A stretch of 64,000 nt of DNA. Origin: Leishmania mexicana MHOM/GT/2001/U1103. Its lineage: Eukaryota; Euglenozoa; Kinetoplastea; Trypanosomatida; Trypanosomatidae. Positions within the stretch are counted from its first letter, which is position 1, and each line of letters starts with the position of its first letter. The position numbers and the translations under genes were made by a program. A model generated the notes under the pieces. The model was not told the DNA's origin. It made no database searches and saw only the letters and a list, made by a program, of their open reading frames with translations. The stretch covers positions 925,791 through 989,790 of the forward strand of contig NC_018312.1 in assembly GCF_000234665.1 (NCBI RefSeq), read 5' to 3'. Positions 28,358 to 37,100 of the stretch are shown here, in pieces.

Positions 28358-29866
28358 ATGGTGCGCGTCCGTTCTCTCGCCAAGGAGCTGCGCCAGCTGG
28401 AGCTTCAGAAGCAGACCGCCTCACCACCTCCTCCTCGCGCGGCTTCCAGCGACGAAGTGTTGGATGACGCAATACGCTCTGCCACGTCTAGCAGGAAGCC
28501 CGAGACCGCCTCCTGCTCGTCCAGCCCTCGCGATGGTGACATCCTGACGAGCGCAGCGCATGCCTCGACAACCGCAGAAACAGGGGAGGTGCCATCCTCT
28601 TCGCCAGCCTCTAGCACAGGGGCTGCCGCAGAGCCTCAGCCGACCTCGGCGTTTCCGCTTCCACGGCTTTCTCCTTCGTCCCGGGACGGTGCACACCACC
28701 GCAGCAGAAACATCCTCTACTCACTCGGCGGCAGTCGCTTTGATATTCTCATGGGGGGGAGCCACGGCGACGGCGGTGCTGGCTGCAAATCGCAGGTGCG
28801 CAAGGCGACGAAGGCGTGCACGAGCGGCGGAGGAAAAAATGGAGCCGCACCGGCGACGGCGACGCAGGAGCCGCAGCAGCGTGGTGATGCAGAGAGGAGT
28901 TCTCTCCTTGAGAACGGCGAAGACGGTGCGGCAGCGGCGAACCCCGCGCCGCCTCTCGGCAGGTCCAGCGGCATTCCGACTCGCCCACCATTCAAACGCC
29001 TCCTCGCGCAGCCGTTTAGTCATGTGCTTGTGTGCGACTTCGAGGCCACCTGCGCCAGTGGCAGTGTTCACTACCCGCACGAAATCATTGAGTTTCCTGT
29101 CGTGGTGCTGGACACGGCAACGCTGCGCATCGTGGCGGAGTTCCATCGGTATGTCCGGCCGCTGCGCAATCCGAAACTGACGGCGTTTTGCACGGAGCTG
29201 ACGGGCATCACGCAGGAGATGGTGGATGTGGCGGACCCGCTGCCCACAGTCGTCGCACAGTTTCAGGACTGGCTGAAGACGGAGGTGTACCCGCTCTGCC
29301 GGATGTGGGCGAGGCACTACGGCCCCAACCGCCTCTCCCACAACCTCAAGTCGGAGCAGCGCCGCTTCGTCTATGACGAGCACACAGACGCGGCGAAGGC
29401 CAACACCTCTGCAGAGGCTATGGTATGCATGGCTACGGACGGGCCGTGGGACATGCGCCGCTTCATGCATGAGTGCAGCGTCCTGCGCGACGGGGTCGCC
29501 TTCCCGCCTGTGTGTTACCGCTACATCAACGTTCGGCACAGCTACAGCGATCACTTCAAGTGCCGACAGGCGAAGCTGACGCACATGCTGAAAAAGATGA
29601 GCATGTCCTTTGAGGGACGGCGGCACAGCGGCATCGATGACACACGCAACATTGCACGTGTGCTGGCGGAGCTCTTTGCGCGAGGCTATCGCGTACATCA
29701 CGTGAGCACCATCAAGTACGCCCACCGCGGCGACGCCTTCTTGGAGAGCGACCGAGCCGCACAGGAGCTGCTGTCCGAGTTCGGCGAGACGGACGAGACC
29801 CACACGAGCAAACACGCGAACGCCCACAAGGGCGGCGGCAGACAGCGAGGCGTGAAGAAGGCATAA
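28358..29866 (+). CDS. ERI-1-like DEDDh exonuclease (exonuclease 3 of 3)
   Basis: Predicted 502 residues. The frame is open back to 27941, but upstream codons translate pyrimidine and CA repeats and lie before the acceptor, so ATG 28358 is preferred. The N-terminal ~215 residues are Ser/Ala/Pro-rich. The exonuclease domain runs from ~220 to 445: D227-x-E229 in CDFEATCA, D361 in TDGPWD, H423 and D428 in HSGIDD; all DEDDh residues are present. Between Exo I and Exo II it carries an insertion of roughly 45 residues (~312-358, rich in Arg, His, Asn) that exonucleases 1 and 2 lack. The C-terminus is Lys/His/Gly-rich and could bind RNA or serve as a nuclear signal. No membrane segment. Confidence 0.93.
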   Translation: MVRVRSLAKELRQLELQKQTASPPPPRAASSDEVLDDAIRSATSSRKPETASCSSSPRDGDILTSAAHASTTAETGEVPSSSPASSTGAAAEPQPTSAFPLPRLSPSSRDGAHHRSRNILYSLGGSRFDILMGGSHGDGGAGCKSQVRKATKACTSGGGKNGAAPATATQEPQQRGDAERSSLLENGEDGAAAANPAPPLGRSSGIPTRPPFKRLLAQPFSHVLVCDFEATCASGSVHYPHEIIEFPVVVLDTATLRIVAEFHRYVRPLRNPKLTAFCTELTGITQEMVDVADPLPTVVAQFQDWLKTEVYPLCRMWARHYGPNRLSHNLKSEQRRFVYDEHTDAAKANTSAEAMVCMATDGPWDMRRFMHECSVLRDGVAFPPVCYRYINVRHSYSDHFKCRQAKLTHMLKKMSMSFEGRRHSGIDDTRNIARVLAELFARGYRVHHVSTIKYAHRGDAFLESDRAAQELLSEFGETDETHTSKHANAHKGGGRQRGVKKA

Positions 29867-30588
29867 CGAGAACGGTACGTATGTGCATGTCTGCACGTCT
29901 CTTGGGTATGCATGCGCCAGGAAGTGCGTTAATTAAAGCGAAGCAAGGCACCAGAAAGCTGTTTTGATGGACACGTTGTTGTGGATGTGCACGACCAATG
30001 TGCCTGCGTGCTCGATGCACCGCTGCCTGCCCTCGAGCTCTCCAATGGCAAGCAGCAGTATTTTGGGGGAAGGGATGAACTTTAGGGGGTGGGATTGCCT
30101 TGTGAAGGCATCCATGCATGTATCGGCGGAAAGCCGCATCAGCTCACCACGGATACCTCGGCAGTGAACCGCGAAGGTACATGCACTCTCAATCTTTCTG
30201 TTCTCTCGCTCTCTCCCGTGCGCAAGCGTATTCTCTCGGCCCCTGCCGCTGCGCTTCTTCTCTATCGTCGGCGCTCAACCACACGCGTGCGCGCCAAACC
30301 TAGCCGGTTGAGACGGCTTTTACCACAACAGCAACCCACGCATCGTTATCATCCACGGTGGCGGCAAAGAGCCGGCACGTGCTCGCCCTGCTTCCGCGCA
30401 GACATCTGTGCATAGGTATACTCGCATATTGACACACGTGTGCGGGAGTGTTAGATCTGCCCATGTGCAGGCGCTCTGACTCCCAGCCCTTCTTCCTGCT
30501 TCCATTCCTTTGTACCATTACAAGCTCTCATCGAAACCCCAAGCCCCGGCTCACGCGCGAGCCCGGCCCCTCGTCGCGCCGGATAGAC

Positions 30589-30605
30589 ATATATATATAT
30601 ATATA
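30589..30605. repeat. (AT)n microsatellite
   Basis: Pure AT alternation of about eight units. Confidence 0.85.
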
Positions 30606-30864
30606 CAGGCGACCTTCTACAGCACGCGCGCATACTCCAACTTCAGCGCGGCGCTTTCCTCTTTCTCTGTTGTGCTTTCCGCGCTTAGTGGTCTGAGCAC
30701 TGCTGCAGCAGCGACTCTCCTGCGTTCACTCAAGAGCCCGCCTCCGTGACCATTGCCTGCGCGTGGTCTTTGGCCCGTGTGTGCGTGCGCCGTGTGTCGT
30801 GCTCTGATTGCCTTTGTATCCCAGCCTAGAGATTGCTCTGCCGTCGACTGCGTGAAACAACCAG

Positions 30865-31015
30865 CGTATATCTACACAACTACATACCTATACATCTCTC
30901 TCTATACATATATATATATACTTATACATGTATGTGTGTGCATGAATATATATACACATATATGTATATACGCATATATATATATAGGAGTGTATGTGTG
31001 TAGATATATGTGTAC
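30865..31015. repeat. AT-rich alternating purine-pyrimidine island
   Basis: About 150 bp built mainly of TA, TATG and CATA steps with several TATATATA runs, lying ~100 bp upstream of the giant gene, just before its pyrimidine tract. Confidence 0.75.
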
Positions 31016-31051
31016 ATTGACGCTCTGCTAACACTTGTTTAATAGCTTGTG

Positions 31052-31097
31052 GTCCTTCTTCTTCCTGCCTGCCTGTTACTCTCTGTGTGGCTGCCAG
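31052..31097 (+). promoter_or_regulatory. Probable spliced-leader acceptor for the giant gene
   Basis: Pyrimidine tract (CTTCTTCTTCC core) ending in TGCCAG. The first ATG is 31111, giving a 13-nt 5' UTR. Confidence 0.55.
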
Positions 31098-31110
31098 CGC
31101 CCTGACGCAG

Positions 31111-34100
31111 ATGTACCAAAGGGAGAGCAGCGAGCGACGGCGCAGCGCCGCCCTCGCCTCCCACGCAGCATCCCCTTATCATACGGATGCATCGTTGCCT
31201 CACCAGGTGTACAACAACACTGGGGGGTCGCACGAGAGCCGCGGCCAGGGCCAAGGGTACTGCGAAGAAGAGGTCAGTATTCAGTACGGAGGGGAAGAAG
31301 ACACATCCCGGCTTACATCGACGCAGAGATACGGAGAGCGCTCCTCCATGAGCGCCGCGACTTTCGCGCGTTTCGGCGGCGCCGCACCCGCAAACGTGCA
31401 GGTGGAGGGGTCTGTGTACACCCCGTGCCGCACCTCGCCACATGGGTCCGTTGCACTGCCTTCCTCTGTTGGCCCCTCCATCCGCTTGCCAGCATCGCCG
31501 GCCGGCTGCCTGAGACCCTCTTCATCAATCGCGGAGGGCGCTGCTCCTAATCCAGCGGCGGCGGCCGGAGGCGGGCCCGCCACGACTTCTCATTCTCTGC
31601 CTGTTGACCTAGACGCGAAAGTCAGAGAGACAGACGTGGTCGACCCTCCGTTCCGGAGCTCGATTCACTGCCGCATTTGCGGGCTGTTCATTCTTCGAAG
31701 CGACTGGGAAGCGCATCAGCTCACATTGCTGCATCAGCGGCGACTGCGCGAGTGTGCTACCGCATGCGGGAGCTGCAGCAGCTCCTTGTCTTGCCCGCTG
31801 ACAGTGGTGGTGCGAGGTGACAGCATTAGCCAGCCAGCGGCTGCCGCGGGCTTCAGGGGTTTGCAGGGAGCAGTGATTTCTGGGGACGCGCAGAAGGCTT
31901 CATCCTCAGCGACGCCTTCTGCGCGTGCACTGGCACGGCGTAGGAAGAACCCTCAAGAACGCAGCCGAGCCACCTCAGCGGTGGAGAGGCGGTCATCATC
32001 TCACCCGCATCCATCTCGCCGCAAGCCGGACTCAGCCAGCTCCGGCACTGCCTCGTCCATGTACAGTACTGGCAGCGGCTCCACGAGCAGCAGTCAAACA
32101 AAGAGTGTCAGCAATGTTAGCGCGGGCAGCACCCGTAGCAAAAGTGCGGAGTCGGACATCAGCGCCGCACGCGGCCATTTGGACGTCAGCGCTATCCCCT
32201 ACGCCACCCCTCCTCGGTCAACTGGGCAACCTTCCACCTCCGCTGCGCCAAGCTGTCCCACACCGTCTTTCGCGTTACCACCTGTCTCTCCTCCGCGCTT
32301 CTCCGCGGCATCGTCTGCATCCGCTGCCGTGCGCTATGTGGAGTTCTCGGAGGAGGAGCAAGAGGGGCGGCGCGTTAGAAAGCTGGAGGAACAGCTCAGC
32401 TCATACCTCTCTCATCACGAGCACAAGGTGCTGGCAGCGTGCGTGCGGCGGTGGTATGAGGCGATGTTCATCAAGGCAACTGCGCCCGTTACCGACTCAG
32501 ATCCGCCGAAGCGAGGGGGTGTTGCAGTAGTTGTGGCCGGTGCTCCTTGCTCACCGGCGGGCTGCGTTGGGACATCGCTGTCCCCGGAAACGGTCCGACC
32601 CCACCCCATCGCGGTCACCTCTACATCGCCGCTGCCTGTCTCGGAAATGGCGCTTAACAACATCGATTCCGCGCCATACGAGCAGGGCGTGTCATCTTCC
32701 CCGCCAAGCCGCACGAGCCCGGCAGTCTCGACAGCTGCGACCGGAGCGGCGTTCTGCAGTGATGACCAGGACAATCGCCCGCACGACGTAGCGGAGGAAG
32801 AAGTTGATGACGGCGATCTAGGATTCCTCACCCGGCGCAGCAACACCCAGCAGCCAGCATCGCCGAGAAGTTCCATGCCGCACTGCGGCGAGGGCATGCA
32901 GATGAACCGCCCAGCAGCTGTCGGCGCGAAGTGCGCTGCTTCTCCTCAAGTTGTAGACACGAACCCGATGCACACTGAGCACGCCGGCGTGATGATGACC
33001 CGTGGAGAGGCCGAGTCCACACCTACGCCGTTTTTAACAACCTGCGTCAAGTCCTACGCGCGCGTTCATGTTGCGGCGGACGGCTATGTCTCTCCAGCGA
33101 AAGTTCGCCGCGGCACCAGGGATGGCAGCGCAGAGAGCGAGGCGCAAGATCTGGAGGTGATGCGGACGAAGGTGAGCTGGGTGGTCCGGCAGGCCAGTCG
33201 ACCGGCTGCGGCGCGCAGCTCCAGCTCCGATTCTTCGGACAGCAGCACTGCTCGAAGAGACTGGAGGCGCTCTGTTGACTGCAGCGGTGCCACAGTGGGT
33301 GCTGCGGCCGCAGCTGCTGCTGCACGCGGGAGCACATCTGATCCCTCGCAGCTTCCTGCTAATTCGCCAGGTGGAGAAGCAGCGTGGGGGCAAGCAAGGG
33401 GCAAGGGTGCGGGGCGGTACGGCAGCAACCGAGCTCAGCCTCACCACGCCACAAAGGGTGAGTGCAGGACCGCGTCTGGTGGGCGGCCCCATCTGCCGCA
33501 ACCAGATTCGGCAGCTCCTACCAACGTTACTGGATGCGGCAGGTATGGAGACGATGACGGGGACGTGGGTGCGCGCGGGGTCGGCAATGCAGCGACGTCG
33601 GAGGAGCCGCCAGAGCCGAGGCGCCGTCGGCACCGCAAGAGGCACCACCATAGCGGCAAGTCCAAAGCGGAGGAGTGGAAGTCTATGTCAAGGAGGCAAC
33701 GTCGCGGTGACGGTGGCGACGAGAGAGCCGAGGGTGACTGCGTGTCACCGCGTACTCAGACACCAGACGAGGAGGAGGCCCATGCCAGTGCAAGGCACCA
33801 GCCTCCGCACCCAGTGGATGTCTCAGGGACGGGGGCGACTAGTCCTGTGAGCGCCATACTTTACACTGGAGGCAAGGGCGGCGGCTGCGACAGCGTGGAG
33901 CGGACCGACGAGGAGCGACATCGCCTCAAGGGGACGGGTGACAAGAGGGAGGGGAGGAGGAAGTCTGGCCGGCTCTATTCAAGCGACACTGCTGCTACGG
34001 CTGCGACCCTCATCCCATCTGGCGAGGCGGACACAAGCACTGAGGAGGAGGAAGGGGGGTTGTGCAAGCCGTCGCCGCTGACCTCCGAGGCTGCGGGAAG

Positions 34101-37100
34101 AAGGCACGCCGTTTCGACGCGGCTGGCGGTGCCATTATGCAATCAATCGAGCATCCTAGACGAGGCATCGCCACGGCGGTCATTGCACGCACCGCCACCG
34201 AAAGCAGCGACGTTAAAGAGAGACCCGTCTAGCCACGCTGGGGCCCTGAAAGGCGACCACGCTACTGCTGCCTCGCCATCCTCTTCGATCGCGCTCACAG
34301 GTGCCTCGGGAGAGCGTTCCTCCTCGCTTTCATCGTCGTCGTTCTCATCGCCGTCGTCCCTCAGTTACAGCATCGGCAGCGACAGCGACATTGCCGAGCT
34401 CGTCGCTCGCCTCTTGCCCAGCACCCAACAGCGCGCATGGCAGCTGCTCCGTCTGGGGAGCGCGGCGCCGCTACTTGGCCACTCCGCCGATGTGCCAAAG
34501 TCGCCAGCGTGTCTTCCAGACACGCAGCGCCACCATGAGCCCGACCTGGCGGCAGCGATCAGGTCTGCAACGCAGACTCTGACCAACGCCTTCATTGCAG
34601 GGCAGGGCAGCCCCGCTGTTCAGGCAGAGGAGGAAGAGGAGGCCCCGCTCGGGTGCCTGCCCGCTTTTCCACTGTCTGCTTCGGCGCCTCTGACGTCGCA
34701 GGATGTGCGCGGTCGCGGCGTAGCGACGGCAACGACGCCCATGGTCGATATCCTGTCCGGCATCTTGACCGGGGTGGCAGGCGGAGACGGTGGTCACGCG
34801 GCTGCCTCAGAGACCGGCGAGCAGAGCGCCGCACATGGCCTCCATCATCATCTCTATCGCAGTCACCCACCTGGCGCTGGCGCGGCTGTGCAGCTTCCCA
34901 AGGCGCTGCTGGCGATTCACGTGATGAAGACTGGCGCGGCGAATAGCTCAGTCGTGGCTCCGCCTGTGGATACACTCGACGGGCGTGTCTCCGATTGTGA
35001 CGGGGATGCGGCGCAGCCGCCACGGGAGGAGTCGGCGTCCTTTGTTGTGGATGAGGCAAGCTCTGAGGTAGGGCTGCTGCTGACATCGTCGTCTGGTCAC
35101 CCATACAATCTTGGCGGCCCAACGTGCTGCGGCAGCAGCAGGGGTGGACGCAGGTGTGCCGGCCGTCACCCCTTCTTCCGCACGGCGCTCGTTGGAAGAG
35201 AGAGCGGTAATGAGAACGAGGAGAGCAGTGTGGCCGGGCTGCCGTCAACAGAGCGCTACGACGACGTGTACCTTGCCTACGCACATGAGGCGGCAACGAC
35301 ATCAACGCACGGCGCAGACGAGGGGCGTGCGCAGCGAGGCAGCGGTGCTTCAGCAGAGTACGCAACTGTGGGGCAGAGCCGCAACGCTGACGATGTTCTG
35401 TCCCCATACTCGATACCGCCCACTGGGTTGGACATCCTTCAAGTGCCTCGGCGACCCTCTTGTGCCTTATCCACCGCCGTGGACGAACGCGTCACAGGCG
35501 CCGCCGTAGGTGCGTCCTCGGGAGTGCAACTTCCTCCGTCATCCCTTTCCACGTGCGCGCTAGTTGAATCAAGCGTTGTGCAGTTGCCTGACGAGGGAGT
35601 TCGCTTGCCAGCAGAGGAGGTGGCGCAGCAACGCAGTGCCACTGCTAATGCCGCCACAGGGCCTGCACGTGACTCGCACGGTGTACACAGCGAAGGAGCC
35701 GCAGCAGAGAAGAGGAGTATGCTTGGACCTGCTGGAGCTGTGGTTGCTGGGGCCGATGAGCAACGACGACTGGTAGGTAGCGGTGACGTTGCACCAGCAG
35801 CTGCCTACACATTGCATGCTGAGGTGGCATGGGCACCGAGCTCGCTCTCATCCGCTACAGGTAGTGGACCGACGGCGACGCGGACCGATGCCGGAGCACT
35901 GGCACCTTTCTGCACCATTCCACAACTCCACAAGGCCGTCTCTGAAGGACCTGACGCAGCACTGCCGTGTACGAACCGGCTCCCCGCGGCGTCCTCTTCC
36001 GCGTTCTCTAGCGGTGTGATGCGAGCCGCGAACCCGGGAGTTGCCATCGTGCCAAGCTCAGCGCCAGCGCAACTGCACGTCGATCCTTTACGTGGGCCGA
36101 CGTGGAGCACGGACCAGGCATCGGAGAGGCGACTTGCTTCGCTTGAGCAACACACCTACACCGTCACTCCCACCACAAGCGCGGCCATCGAGAGTGGCGG
36201 TGATGCATCTTCGTCGCCTACGCACCCTTCAGATGACAGGTACGGTGGTACGACCAATCGTGATATCCCTCACAGTGGTCCTCCTCCCATGACGGCTTCT
36301 GATGCAGCAGGCGTCAGCGCAGTCTTGCGCGACGCTGCGGTATCACCCTGCGCCGCGCTTGTGCGCATGACCGAGCCGCTGAATACGCCGCCGTGCACCA
36401 CCGCTGTACCCTGCTCCAGGGTGAACGGCGCAGGCGCGTTTCTCTATGACGTACCTTCTCTGAGGATTCCAGTGCTGCGCGCCAGAGGTGACCGAGGCGG
36501 CTCCGACGAAGACCTTCCACGGCTCGCTCTCCGCCGGCAGCTGAGAGGTACACACCCCTCGAGAGGGGCCACCGCTCAAGCGGCAGTGGTGACGGGTTCT
36601 GGTAATGTGCCGTTGCCAGCGCCGTGCGCTCTGCTGCCTGCAGCCGAATGCATCGAATCCTCCCCCGAAACCTTCGCGCAGCCTCAGCAGTCGACGCTGG
36701 ACAACCACCCTGCCCACCCGTCCCGGTTGCCGCGTCTGCGGGCCGTAGGAGCTTGTATTTGCAGCCTTGGTGGCGACACCGTCGCCCGCAGCCTCACACA
36801 GCATCCCGAGGCAGCCGAAGCGAGCGCACTCCCAGACACGTTGGCGCCAGCCTCAACCGGCACCGCGCACACGGTGAGCTGCTTGCCACACGGCGTGATG
36901 CCTACGACATACCCGTATTGCTACCCGACCCTCAAGGGAGCGGCTGGTGGTGAGCCCAGCACCAAGCACGACTATCGCCTTGCGGAAGGCGAGCCGGTTG
37001 CGACGGCCCCGCGATCGACCTTAGCGGCGCGCGCGTCTGTTGGCGAGGGTCTTGAGGAGAGCGCGCTGAACCATGCCTCCGTCTCTTCTAATGCAATGAC

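Larger units (their letters stand above)
29867..31110. other. Intergenic region with AT-rich island
   Basis: No gene supported. Contains a TA run at 30589-30605 and an AT-rich, alternating purine-pyrimidine island at about 30865-31015, unusual in this GC-rich genome. Confidence 0.65.

Noticed and set aside
28721..29896. 391-codon open frame on the - strand
   Set aside because: It is the antisense shadow of exonuclease 3, whose conserved catalytic motifs show that the + strand is coding.
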